This document shows positions 33,953 through 42,126 of a stretch of DNA of 42,197 nt, one piece after another. Each line of letters begins with the position of its first letter. The stretch's first letter is position 1. The notes beneath the pieces are model-generated. The model had not been told where the DNA came from. It was given only the letters and a program-made list of their open reading frames with translations, and made no database searches. Source of the DNA: Candidatus Heimdallarchaeota archaeon LC_3 (GTDB lineage Archaea > Asgardarchaeota > Heimdallarchaeia > Hodarchaeales > LC-3); NCBI GenBank assembly GCA_001940645.1, contig MDVS01000038.1:1-42197 (forward strand), in the 5' to 3' direction. The translations under genes and the position numbers were made by a program.

Positions 33953-34562
33953 GTCTTATGTAAAAATTTATTTCTCTATAAGAAAGAGTAATCTTCTATT
34001 AGGATTTAAAAGAATTACCAGAAGTTATAGAAGATTCTTATTTAAAGCTCCTTCTAATTAAATTATATATTTTTTGAAACCGGGAAGTTACTATCGAGAT
34101 TCACAGAATTTCACATCCATTTATTACCGATCAAACTATTTTACTTTTAAAAACAAACGTATTTACTTCTAAGAAAATAAAATTCAACGAATTAGTTCAT
34201 TACTTGGAAAAAGAGGATTGTTATTCCTGTCCACTGGTTTATATTAGAATGCTATGAAATTATATCTAAAAATTATATCTAAAAATTATCCAAAAAAAAA
34301 GTAAAGAATCCTGGATAAATCATTGAAGTGATTTCAATAAAGTAATTAAAACTTAAATTGATGACTCACATCTTTATCTTTGAAGAATTTATCAGTAAAT
34401 CCAAATTTAATATTAATCGAATGATATTATCTCACATCATAATATTTTTCTACTTTTCTTCTAGTTAACAAAAAATATTTAAAGAGGAAGAAAAAGGTCA
34501 TATTTGATTTTATAAAATCAAAATAATGCATTATTGATCACTGCATTTATAAAAATTATAAT
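33953..34562. other. long intergenic region in the accessory stretch
   Basis: Some 610 bases between divergent genes. A start-less reading frame at 34078-34257 gives a protein-like peptide (ISHPFITDQTILLLKTNV, then YLEKEDCYSCPLVYIRML), probably a gene relic. A short tandem repeat follows at 34258-34290. The rest is AT-rich and should contain the promoter for the TTG-initiated gene at 34563. Confidence 0.4.
34258..34290. repeat. 13-bp tandem repeat, 2.5 copies
   Basis: AATTATATCTAAA occurs at 34258-34270 and 34271-34283, followed by a partial copy, AATTATC. It lies about 270 bases upstream of the zinc-ribbon/SIR2 pair. It may be a simple slippage product. Confidence 0.6.
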
Positions 34563-35093
34563 TTGGTGGATTTTTTGATTATTACTTCAAATGAAAATAA
34601 ATGTCAAAAATGTCATTTTGAATGGAGAAAACGAGGGGGAATTTCTACTCAATGTCCTAATTGTAAGACTAGAAAGTGGTATGAACCCGAAAGTAATGAG
34701 AAATATTTTGAAATGTTTGGAGAAATATTCATTCTTATTGAAAAGAACCAGTTCGGAAAAAGGACTCATGTTAAGTACGTCTTAAATCCAGAACCATTCA
34801 AAGAAGAGGATTATTTTCCAATGTACGATATTGTGTTTTTATCGCTAAAAACAAAGGATATTTTCTCTACATGGGAGTCAGAGGAGGATTGGAGTAAAAT
34901 AAAATCCGGTATTTTGTCTTTTAAGCAAATTTCGAGAGAGTTTTATGATGTGATAAAAAATGGATTAAATAATGATAAAACTAGAAGCGTGGTAGTTAAA
35001 GATGGATTAGTAAAGTTAAAATTTATCTCATTTAACTTTGATAAAAAAACGAACTTGTTTATTCCCTACTTGTCTGATCATTTAACACAATAA
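34563..35093 (+). CDS. zinc-ribbon protein, partner of the SIR2 gene
   Basis: A 176-residue protein with an N-terminal zinc ribbon: CQKC (about 14-17), an aromatic/basic turn (HFEWRKRGG), then CPNC (about 31-34) and KTRKWYEP. The arrangement resembles small rubredoxin-like ribbons of nucleic-acid-binding proteins. About 130 residues of mixed structure follow, with a helix-rich C-terminal half (FKQISREFYDVIKNGL). I do not know that domain. The start is TTG 34563 (GTG 34566 is possible), with no Shine-Dalgarno sequence, perhaps leaderless. The stop codon is 22 bases before the SIR2 gene ATG, so the two form a probable operon; a sensor or regulator for the SIR2 effector is a reasonable inference, not shown. 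Confidence 0.65.
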   Translation: MVDFLIITSNENKCQKCHFEWRKRGGISTQCPNCKTRKWYEPESNEKYFEMFGEIFILIEKNQFGKRTHVKYVLNPEPFKEEDYFPMYDIVFLSLKTKDIFSTWESEEDWSKIKSGILSFKQISREFYDVIKNGLNNDKTRSVVVKDGLVKLKFISFNFDKKTNLFIPYLSDHLTQ

Positions 35094-35115
35094 AGGAACT
35101 AAAAAGGCCCATATT

Positions 35116-36456
35116 ATGGACAATCTCCAATCTTTTGAAATGAATGAATTTTATCTAAAAAAATTAATCGATAAAATTATAAAAAATGACATAATACCGT
35201 TTATCGGTGCTGGGATAAGTATTCCTTTTCAATACAAAGGATGGAAAGCATTTGTTAATTATATTAATGATTCAAATGTTAAATTAAAAACAATTAGTAA
35301 GTTAATTGACAAAGGTAATCTCGAAGAAGCTGTTGATAAACTAATAGAAAAACTTAGTATTAAAAAGATTAATGATTTAATAGATTATGAGTATAGAGAA
35401 GAAAAAATAAATGAATCAGAAATAGACAATAGTTCGATTAAAAAAATAGTTGATATATTCCCTGATAGTCTTATTATCACGACCAACTATGATAATGTCA
35501 TTGAAAAAGCCTTTACTATATCAGATAATCCAATAAGAAACAATAATGTTTATTTGGGGGCTAATTTGGGAAATATTGAGAAATATTTGAAACCAACACA
35601 AAACATTCTCATTAAAATTCATGGTACGATAAAAGAACCCGCAAATCGCATACTTAGTAAATCCCAATACAATACACATTACAAAAGTAAGAATCCATTA
35701 CCTGATCTACTAACTAAATTAATGACTAGCAGATCGTTTCTATTTATTGGATGTAGTCTGGAAAACGATAGAATGCTACAATTACTTGAAAAAGTAGCAA
35801 AAAACAATCCTCAAACTACTGAACATTTTACATTACTAAAAATTCCAAGAAATGCCAAATCAAAAGTGAAAAGGGAACAAAATTTATCAAAAAAAAATAT
35901 AGGAATAATCTGGTATAAAGATCATCCAGATGTTAAGATAATTCTTGAATACGTAAAAAAAATAATGACAGATAACGCTTCTATAAAGAAAATTGAAAAT
36001 TCCTCAAAAGAAATAGCTAATATAGATGCAATTAGAGATACTACAGGAAAAAATAGACTTTCAATAGCAGATGTTTATTTTGATACGTATTTTAGAATAG
36101 ATAACAAAAACACAGCTCGAAAACATTCAGATGATCTTTTAGATCTTCAAGGACAAACTTCCATAATAGTAAAGTTTTATAATCCTCTCAATGAGTCGAC
36201 CCATTTTAAACTTATCAGCTCTAGTATAGAATCGCATAAAATTTTAAAATTAATCGATATTGCGGGTGGAAGGAATGAATTTCCAATTACAAAAGGCTTA
36301 ATGAATAAAAGACTCATCTACGAAGTTCCAGCAAAATATAACTTTGACTTAAATGGAACTTTAAGCTTGAAAGGGGAATATTTCAAGTTAGGAAGAAAAA
36401 TCCCATTCAGCGTCAAAGATTTTCCAATAACATTAGGAGAAAAGCTAAAAAATTAG
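35116..36456 (+). CDS. SIR2-domain (SIR2_2-like) protein, candidate NAD-consuming defence effector
   Basis: The N-terminal half of this 446-residue protein is a SIR2-like domain. PFIGAGIS (28-35) is the NAD-binding glycine motif, ITTNYDNVIEKA holds N124 and D126, and IKIHG carries the catalytic-type H169. FIGCSLENDRM (210-220) matches the GxSxxD element. These are the motifs of SIR2 domains in ThsA, DSR and Avs-type antiphage proteins, which deplete NAD. The zinc cysteines of protein-deacetylating sirtuins are absent. The C-terminal half (about 285-446) is rich in beta strands (QTSIIVKFYNPLNESTHFKL) and unrecognised; it may be the sensor or oligomerisation part. It is preceded by the zinc-ribbon gene and followed after 36 bases by a broken gene. 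Confidence 0.85.
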   Translation: MDNLQSFEMNEFYLKKLIDKIIKNDIIPFIGAGISIPFQYKGWKAFVNYINDSNVKLKTISKLIDKGNLEEAVDKLIEKLSIKKINDLIDYEYREEKINESEIDNSSIKKIVDIFPDSLIITTNYDNVIEKAFTISDNPIRNNNVYLGANLGNIEKYLKPTQNILIKIHGTIKEPANRILSKSQYNTHYKSKNPLPDLLTKLMTSRSFLFIGCSLENDRMLQLLEKVAKNNPQTTEHFTLLKIPRNAKSKVKREQNLSKKNIGIIWYKDHPDVKIILEYVKKIMTDNASIKKIENSSKEIANIDAIRDTTGKNRLSIADVYFDTYFRIDNKNTARKHSDDLLDLQGQTSIIVKFYNPLNESTHFKLISSSIESHKILKLIDIAGGRNEFPITKGLMNKRLIYEVPAKYNFDLNGTLSLKGEYFKLGRKIPFSVKDFPITLGEKLKN

Positions 36457-36492
36457 TTATTAAAAAGAGCTGGGGAATATTATAATAGTATT

Positions 36493-36853
36493 TTGAAGAT
36501 CAAAGTGTCATGGAACGAAAAAACAACTCCATTAGCCGAAGAACCCGCGGATCAATCATTTTATTTTAAAAAAATGCTTGAATATCTTGATTTTACTTCT
36601 ATAGATTTTGCTAGTATTCCTGATCAAGGGAAGAGCGAGTCCCAATTCGGTGAAAACTATTGTCTTTGTTTGGTCGTTATTTTGTATTAGATAAGAAAAT
36701 TGAGAATGCTTTGAATTTTATCAGAAAGATTCGTTATTCGAAATTCCATTTAACATAAATATTCTGTATTGTAAAGTTTCAGTGAATAATTCTAATTATA
36801 TTGAGTTTAAGTTTAATTTATTAATTTCTATTAATTTTTCTCCGTTATCATAA
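36493..36853 (+). pseudogene. frameshifted remnant of a small gene after the SIR2 gene
   Basis: The 65-codon ORF starting at TTG 36493 reads protein-like up to about 36660 (FYFKKMLEYLDFTSIDFASI, QFGENY) and then ends in an odd hydrophobic tail. The sense continues in a second frame from 36660 (LSLFGRYFVLDKKIENALNF), and near 36730 in a third (SLFEIPFNINILYCKVSVNN, ending FSPLS at stop codon 36851-36853). Together they suggest one gene of about 120 codons broken by two frameshifts. No family is recognised; the end is beta-rich. It was probably the third gene of the zinc-ribbon/SIR2 operon. Sequencing errors would look the same. Confidence 0.5.
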
Positions 36854-36884
36854 AATTTAAAAAATAGATTCTTTACCAAATTGT

Positions 36885-38036
36885 ATGGTCTCTCGAATTT
36901 TTCATCAGTTTATTACTAAATGTAAAAGTGTATATTTTCAGGATAATTGGTTAAAAGTTCTGTTATTTTTCATGATATATTTTTCTGTTTCTTTTTTTTT
37001 CCTCTTGTTAGGTCAATTAAGTATAGTAAATCAACCAAATCCATTAATAAACTTATTAGGTTATTTTTTATTATTATTAATTACTGTCTTAACGGCATTT
37101 ATTTTTAGTTTGATAGCTTTTTTTATAGTTAGACCTTTTACTACATCGAAAGTTTTTAAGAACATTTTTTTTTCGACCTATTTTATTATTCTTGGAATTC
37201 CTGGGTCTGTAGGTATTTTTCTAATGAATTATGACGTTTTTAATCAAAATTATTCAAATAAGGTTCAATTTTATTTATTTTCTTTTGGTTTTATCCTTTT
37301 GAATAATTTTATAACGTTAATTTCTATTTTATTTACTCTATTATTCTTCTTACTAATTTTAATGATCCTTCTTTATCCATTGATATTTATCTATGAAAAA
37401 GTAGTTAAAAAAGAGGTAGAACAAGAAACAACTATAGATAAAAGCTTTAAAAAAATCGTAAAAATAAGTAATAGTAAAAAAAATAACATCATCATAAAAG
37501 ATAGTCATAAAATAACTTACCAACCTAAAGATATCATTTTTCGTTCTTCTTTCCTTTTATTTGAATTGGGTGCTTTTATATCTTTAATATTAAATTTAGT
37601 TATATTTAATCTAGAAATAAATGAAATTTTAATCTTAGTATTCGGTACTATGATGATTTTGTTCTTTTATGGAAGTTTTGTAATAACTTACATTATTGAT
37701 TCCGAATATTTAATCTGGATATCGGGTATTTTCGTTGAAAATAAAGAATCAGGATCTATTACAAGACTGGAAGATGGAAAATATAATTATTTCGAAATAT
37801 TTAGATCAAACCGAAAGGAGCAAATATTTTTATTATTGAGAATTATCATCTATCTTTTGTATATTCCAAATATTTCTTTAATATTTAAAAACGATTTACT
37901 ATTATTTAGTGTAGGAGCAAGTCTGCTTATGTTATCTTTGTTTTTATTGATTATTTCCATTTATTGCATCTCAATTAATTCAAATATTGAAATAAAAGGG
38001 GAAGAATTGATTACAAAATTAAAAGATTCTTTTTGA
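36885..38036 (+). CDS. multispanning membrane protein of unknown function
   Basis: A 383-residue, Phe/Ile/Leu-rich integral membrane protein. Hydrophobic spans are evident at roughly 22-45, 55-80, 87-110, 125-172 (two helices), 220-270 (two helices) and 315-375 (two helices), so about eight or nine in total. A charged cytoplasmic-type loop at about 172-218 is Lys-rich (KSFKKIVKISNSKKNNIIIK). A second loop near 285-310 carries SGSITRLEDG. I recognise no transporter or channel motif. ATG 36885 starts MVSRIFHQFITKCKS. It follows the SIR2 region on the same strand, 31 bases after the remnant gene, and might be a membrane partner of that system or an unrelated accessory gene. Confidence 0.65.
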   Translation: MVSRIFHQFITKCKSVYFQDNWLKVLLFFMIYFSVSFFFLLLGQLSIVNQPNPLINLLGYFLLLLITVLTAFIFSLIAFFIVRPFTTSKVFKNIFFSTYFIILGIPGSVGIFLMNYDVFNQNYSNKVQFYLFSFGFILLNNFITLISILFTLLFFLLILMILLYPLIFIYEKVVKKEVEQETTIDKSFKKIVKISNSKKNNIIIKDSHKITYQPKDIIFRSSFLLFELGAFISLILNLVIFNLEINEILILVFGTMMILFFYGSFVITYIIDSEYLIWISGIFVENKESGSITRLEDGKYNYFEIFRSNRKEQIFLLLRIIIYLLYIPNISLIFKNDLLLFSVGASLLMLSLFLLIISIYCISINSNIEIKGEELITKLKDSF

Positions 38037-38125
38037 AAATATATATTCAATTCAGCTACTATTCAAGCTCCTTTCGGAATAGAACAATAAAAAATATTAT
38101 TAATGAAAAAAAGATAACAGAAAGG

Positions 38126-38450
38126 ATGACAACAGGAAATTTTAACAAATGTTGATATTTTAGATGACAACCTTAAAGATGAATTTTCAGGTCTTATTAA
38201 AGATATAAGGCATAGACTTCAAACTCCAAAACAGCTTGGGGAGATAACGATGCTTGGTTGGAAATATGAAGGGAGTAATGATAATGTTATAAGGTATAGT
38301 TCGGATCTAAAATCTGTTGAAAAATTGAAAAATAAATCCGTTAAATTAGAGGATTTAAATCAGATATTAATGGAATATGCTCAAAACGCTTTAATCCTAC
38401 ACTTTAAAATGTGTGATTCTTATTTCAAGGATGAACTTAAAATCGGGTAA
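38126..38450 (+). pseudogene. short unknown gene with a broken or non-AUG start
   Basis: The open frame runs from 38130 to TAA 38448-38450 (about 106 codons) but contains no ATG, GTG or TTG before ATG 38250. The upstream part is protein-like (ILTNVDILDDNLKDEFSGLI, KDIRHRLQTPKQLGEITMLG), so starting at 38250 would cut the protein in half. An ATG at 38126 lies one frame off and would join the frame after a single-base deletion (MTT followed by EILTNVD). An AUU at 38139 is another possible start. The peptide is helical and charged, with no family recognised. It sits between the membrane-protein and LRR genes. Confidence 0.5.
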
Positions 38451-38517
38451 AATAAAATCGTGCAATAAGTTTTAAATCATAATGAAAAGAAAATAAATAG
38501 GATCGGAGGACAGGTTT

Positions 38518-39693
38518 ATTTCCAAAATAACTTCCACGGGTAGAATTTATTGCAAATATTGTAAAAGATTACTTCTAAAAAATGAAGGAGATTTCCATTC
38601 AGAATGTAAAGAAGAATTTGATAATTTATATAAATTTGGTATTCCTTCCGAAAGAGATGCTTTTATTATCGAAAACTTACAAAAGACCTATAATATTGAA
38701 ATTCCTGTTGTAGGAGATATTAAAAATGTTGGAGTCGGTTGTACCATTAAAGATGGTAGAATCACAGCCTTATCTCTTTCTAATTGTCGAATTGTATTTC
38801 CTAAATCGTCAATGAATGATCATTTAGCTGAAGATAAAGTCTTTAGACATATTTATAGCTATAAGGATATAGGTCAGGAAAATATAGATTATTGTTGTCA
38901 ATTGAGAATTATTGAGTTTTTAGATAAATTGGAATACCTAAACTTATCTAACAATGACAATCATAATAGGAACTACATTGAAGAATTTGGTCTTATATTT
39001 TTTTTTTTTACGGAATTAAAATTATTAAAGACTCTTATAATTAAGAATACTAATTTAGATCTTAGTAATTTATATTCTCCGAGACAATTTTATTATCCAA
39101 ATTTAAAAAATCTTATTCTAGATGGAAACCAGACTTTAATGTCAGAAAAGTATTACAATGATTTTACCGAGGAATATGATAATTTTTCTGGAGACGGAAT
39201 TATTACTTTTAATGAGGGTGATGAATTCTCTCATGTAAGAGATTTATTCAAAGCATACGAAGACGAGGAAATTACTTTACGACTCTCCGATGATGAAATA
39301 GAATTTCTTATGCAAGATCAGGGTGTTCTTATCAAGCTTTATGAAAAACCGTTGACTGTTGATGGTCTTAATTTGAATGGTCAAAGCGGGTATGTACTTT
39401 CAAGAGAGAGTGATCGAATATTATCAATAATGAAATTATTCAGCAATTTAGTGGTTATATCCCTTGCAACAAATGAATTTACTGAATTTCCTTATGATTT
39501 TTCTAAATTTCATCCTAAGCTCCATAATATTGTCATTTCAGAGAATAAAATTAAAGAAATTCCAGATTGGATATTAAATTTAAAAAAATTACAATCGTTA
39601 GATATCGCATTAAATAATATTGACGAAAATTCTGTTGTGGTGAAAAAACTTCAAGAAAAAGGCATTGAATTGACTCTTGAATATGATATTTAA
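38518..39693 (+). CDS. leucine-rich-repeat protein with N-terminal zinc knuckle, AUU start
   Basis: From ATT 38518 the frame gives 391 residues, about 98 more than the first ATG (38812) allows. The added part is clearly coding: a zinc knuckle YCKYCKRLLL...FHSEC (C-x2-C...H-x2-C), then IKDGRITALSLSNCRI, which is the lead-in of a leucine-rich-repeat array. LRRs follow: LEYLNLSNND, LKTLIIKNTNLDLSNL, LKNLILDGNQ, and at the end LHNIVISENKIKEIPDWILN and LQSLDIALNNI. GGAGGA at 38505-38510, 7 bases before the ATT, is the best Shine-Dalgarno sequence in the region, which supports AUU initiation. LRRs usually mediate protein contacts; zinc-knuckle LRR proteins appear typical of Asgard genomes as I recall. 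It is the last gene before tRNA-Pro. Confidence 0.75.
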   Translation: MSKITSTGRIYCKYCKRLLLKNEGDFHSECKEEFDNLYKFGIPSERDAFIIENLQKTYNIEIPVVGDIKNVGVGCTIKDGRITALSLSNCRIVFPKSSMNDHLAEDKVFRHIYSYKDIGQENIDYCCQLRIIEFLDKLEYLNLSNNDNHNRNYIEEFGLIFFFFTELKLLKTLIIKNTNLDLSNLYSPRQFYYPNLKNLILDGNQTLMSEKYYNDFTEEYDNFSGDGIITFNEGDEFSHVRDLFKAYEDEEITLRLSDDEIEFLMQDQGVLIKLYEKPLTVDGLNLNGQSGYVLSRESDRILSIMKLFSNLVVISLATNEFTEFPYDFSKFHPKLHNIVISENKIKEIPDWILNLKKLQSLDIALNNIDENSVVVKKLQEKGIELTLEYDI

Positions 39694-39879
39694 TGATAGG
39701 AAATCGAAGAATTTATAATCGAATTAATTGTTTGTCAGCCAGCAGTTCTAATAGAGTAGCTACAATTAATGAAGTCATTTGTGGTTACATTAAGCACATA
39801 TTATTTATAGTGAATTCAAATTATCATTTGTTTTATTGAATATAATCCTTATTCGAGTAACAAAAAGAAGAGAAATTAG

Positions 39880-40022
39880 TGAGCGGGAGGAGACTCGAAC
39901 TCCTGATCCCTTGCAGGTTGGATAAACTGATCTACAGCTTATTCCCCAAGCAAGAATCTTTGACGGATAGAGAAAATTGAAATAATCCTTTCAAATCCCA
40001 TACCAAGCTAGACCACCCGCCC
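39880..40022 (-). tRNA. tRNA-Pro (anticodon GGG) with two introns
   Basis: Read on the minus strand: acceptor GGGCGGG (40022-40016) with CCCGCTC (39887-39881), discriminator A at 39880, and no encoded CCA. The T-arm AGGAG-TTCGAGT-CTCCT is perfect. The anticodon stem CTTGC (39954-39950)/GCAAG (39914-39910) holds TTGGGG + T, with anticodon GGG at 39947-39945. One intron (39916-39943, 28 nt) is at 37/38. A second (about 39958-39998, 41 nt) splits the 3' side of the D-arm after G23. TTTGA/TCAAA pairs its two ends with three-base bulges either side, a bulge-helix-bulge splice motif. The mature tRNA is 74 nt. The 3' end faces the accessory region to its left. Confidence 0.9.
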
Positions 40023-40046
40023 AAATTCTAATGGGCATTGTTTTAC

Positions 40047-40191
40047 AATCACTGTCATAATGTGATTAGCATTTTTTTCAAGTTTCTTTCATTTAAAAAT
40101 ATTATAATCACTTAATCAATAAAATAAAATATATTTATAATATTTCAAACACGTCTACTATATATTAAAGAACGAAATTATAAGTGTGATT
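40047..40191. promoter_or_regulatory. four AATCAC/GTGATT repeats upstream of orc1/cdc6
   Basis: AATCAC occurs at 40047-40052 and 40106-40111; its complement GTGATT occurs at 40062-40067 and 40186-40191. The first two form an inverted pair 9 bases apart, and the outer copies are flanked by TTAA-rich sequence. In archaea, replication origins and their Orc1/Cdc6 binding boxes usually lie directly beside orc1/cdc6 genes. The motif differs from the classical ORB/mini-ORB (TCCAxxGGAAA), so this is a candidate origin or an autoregulatory operator, not a firm call. Confidence 0.4.
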
Positions 40192-40274
40192 AAACAAGGT
40201 AAGTTAATAATTAATTTCTGATTAGTTTTATTTATGTAAAAAATTGAATTAAGTTCTAGATTTAATTAATATTC

Positions 40275-41486
40275 ATGTTCGAGGTGTTCTTGATAAGTAA
40301 AGAAATAATCGATGAAGTTCTTTTTTCCTCTTCCATTTTCAAAGATGAAACAACTCTGTATCACGGGTACGTACCACCAAAATTACCTTACAGGGATAAT
40401 GAGGTTTCACAAATCGCTCAAAATTTCCGTCCACTTTTTCAAAAGAATTTTGATCCTTCTACTGGAATTTCAGCTAATATAGGTGTAATTGGTAGTGCTG
40501 GAATTGGTAAAACTGCTTCTGTTCGATATACAATTAAAAAGCTTATAGAGACTGCAAAATCTCATAAAATTAATGTTTTAGCAGATTATAGAAATTGTCT
40601 TATTAATAGAACAGCAGCTGCGATATTTCGAGGTATTCTTCGTGATGTTTTCGGTGTAAATATTCGTGGTTATGGTAATGAAGAAGCTATAGATATTCTA
40701 ATTCGTAGACTAAATAGTGAGGATGCTTACCTAATTTTAATACTAGATGAGGTAACATCTTTACCTGAAAATGATATAGAAAGCTTCCTTCACATGACTG
40801 ATGAATTTGGAGCTCGTCATCGATTCTTTGTGATCCTAATTAGTCGACCAACAGAATGGAATATGATGTTACTACCAGAAATAAGCCAAAGAATTAGTGA
40901 TGTAATAAAATTTGAACCGTATAAATTCGAAGAAGTAAAAGAAATTCTTGAATATAGAGCTGGATTAGCTTTCAAACCATCAGCTTATAATGATGAATTA
41001 CTCCAAATGATTGCAGAAATATCAACATCAACAAGAAACTTACGTCATGGTGTTGAAATTCTACATCGTGCTGGTAGAATCGCAGACAGATCCGAAACAA
41101 GTGAAATTAGTCCAGAAATGGTTCGAAAAGCAAAAGTAAGTGTTTATCCAGAACTAAGACCAGAAATTTTATATGATTTAAATAAACATGAACTATTAGC
41201 TCTTTTGGGAATTACTCGGGATCTTTTAAATAATTCTTATACTGCTGTTTCTTTACAAGAAGCATATTCGGCCTACCAATTAGTAAGAGAAGAATATGGT
41301 GAAGATAAAAAATCAGTTGACGAATTTTCTGAGTATTTAGACAATTTAGAGATTCTAGGTTTAATTAGTAGTGTTGGTTCAAAACGAAATAGGACAAATG
41401 GAAAAATAAAATCCAGAATTACAATTAATGATGTACCTGCTCAAATATTAATGGAAAGAATTGAAAATCATCTAATAAAAATGTAA
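40275..41486 (+). CDS. cdc6: Orc1/Cdc6-type replication initiator
   Basis: A 403-residue AAA+ initiator. Motifs are PYRDNEVSQIAQNFRPLF (initiator N-terminal segment), Walker A GSAGIGKT (73-80), Walker B LILILDE (153-159) and a sensor-1 strand VILISRP near 186-192. The lid domain has TSTRNLRHGVEILHRAG, with the sensor-2 arginine. The last 90 residues form a winged helix (LQEAYSAYQLVREEYGEDKK, LDNLEILGLISSVGSK), which binds origin DNA. It marks origins and loads the MCM helicase. Walker A usually reads GxxGxGKT, as here; length is typical. ATG 40275 gives MFEVFLISKEIID. The repeats upstream could be its target sites. Confidence 0.93.
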   Translation: MFEVFLISKEIIDEVLFSSSIFKDETTLYHGYVPPKLPYRDNEVSQIAQNFRPLFQKNFDPSTGISANIGVIGSAGIGKTASVRYTIKKLIETAKSHKINVLADYRNCLINRTAAAIFRGILRDVFGVNIRGYGNEEAIDILIRRLNSEDAYLILILDEVTSLPENDIESFLHMTDEFGARHRFFVILISRPTEWNMMLLPEISQRISDVIKFEPYKFEEVKEILEYRAGLAFKPSAYNDELLQMIAEISTSTRNLRHGVEILHRAGRIADRSETSEISPEMVRKAKVSVYPELRPEILYDLNKHELLALLGITRDLLNNSYTAVSLQEAYSAYQLVREEYGEDKKSVDEFSEYLDNLEILGLISSVGSKRNRTNGKIKSRITINDVPAQILMERIENHLIKM

Positions 41487-41513
41487 GATTCTTAGTTATT
41501 TAATAATCATAGA

Positions 41514-42098
41514 GTGTTTTTGAGTTTGGATATATTTAGGCTATTTATTGCTGTTGAGATAGAAAGCAACGAATGTCTAGAATCAATAAAAGATATACAA
41601 TTATTGATACCAAAAAATATAACAAAATATCCTTCTGAAGATCATATGCACATCACTCTTAAATTTCTAGGTGATACGGATGTTAATTTAATCGATAATA
41701 TAATAGAAGTATTAGAAACTATTACTTTTGAACCATTTAATATACAATTCGATCATGTTGGAGCATTTCCAAATAATCACAGACCTCGTGTATTATGGAT
41801 AGGAATTTCTGAAGGATCGGATAATTTAAAGCTTTTAGTTAAGCAAATAAGTGACAAATTGGAAGAATTGGACATTAAAAGAGAAAAGCGAGAATTTAAT
41901 GCTCATTTAACCCTTGCACGAACTAAAAGACCTATTCAAAAACCTATGGAGGAATTATCACAATTTTTTCTGAAAAAGATAGAGATTGACGATTTATCAA
42001 AATTTACCTCCAATGTAACAAAAATTTTTCTTAAAAAAAGCATTTTAACCCCTAAAGGATCAATATATGAAAATCTTCATGTTATACATAGTAAATAA
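41514..42098 (+). CDS. thpR: RNA 2',3'-cyclic phosphodiesterase (ThpR/LigT family)
   Basis: A 194-residue 2H-phosphoesterase with both catalytic H-x-T-x motifs: HITL at 46-49 (in DHMHITLKFLGDT) and HLTL at 131-134 (in FNAHLTLARTKRP). The N-terminal RLFIAVEI strand and FDHVGAFPNNHRPRVLWIGI segment are characteristic. The enzyme hydrolyses 2',3'-cyclic phosphate RNA ends and may act in tRNA-intron processing, which would suit the intron-rich tRNAs in this window (inference). The start is GTG 41514 or TTG 41520; both precede the first strand closely. Twenty-seven bases separate it from orc1/cdc6. A following ORF starts near 42127. Confidence 0.93.
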   Translation: MFLSLDIFRLFIAVEIESNECLESIKDIQLLIPKNITKYPSEDHMHITLKFLGDTDVNLIDNIIEVLETITFEPFNIQFDHVGAFPNNHRPRVLWIGISEGSDNLKLLVKQISDKLEELDIKREKREFNAHLTLARTKRPIQKPMEELSQFFLKKIEIDDLSKFTSNVTKIFLKKSILTPKGSIYENLHVIHSK

Positions 42099-42126
42099 CA
42101 AATAAGGACCAGGAGCAAAATTATTA

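Noticed and set aside
34078..34257. Protein-like 59-codon frame upstream of the zinc-ribbon gene
   Set aside because: No ATG, GTG or TTG gives a sensible start and no ribosome site is present; kept only as a possible relic in the intergenic note.
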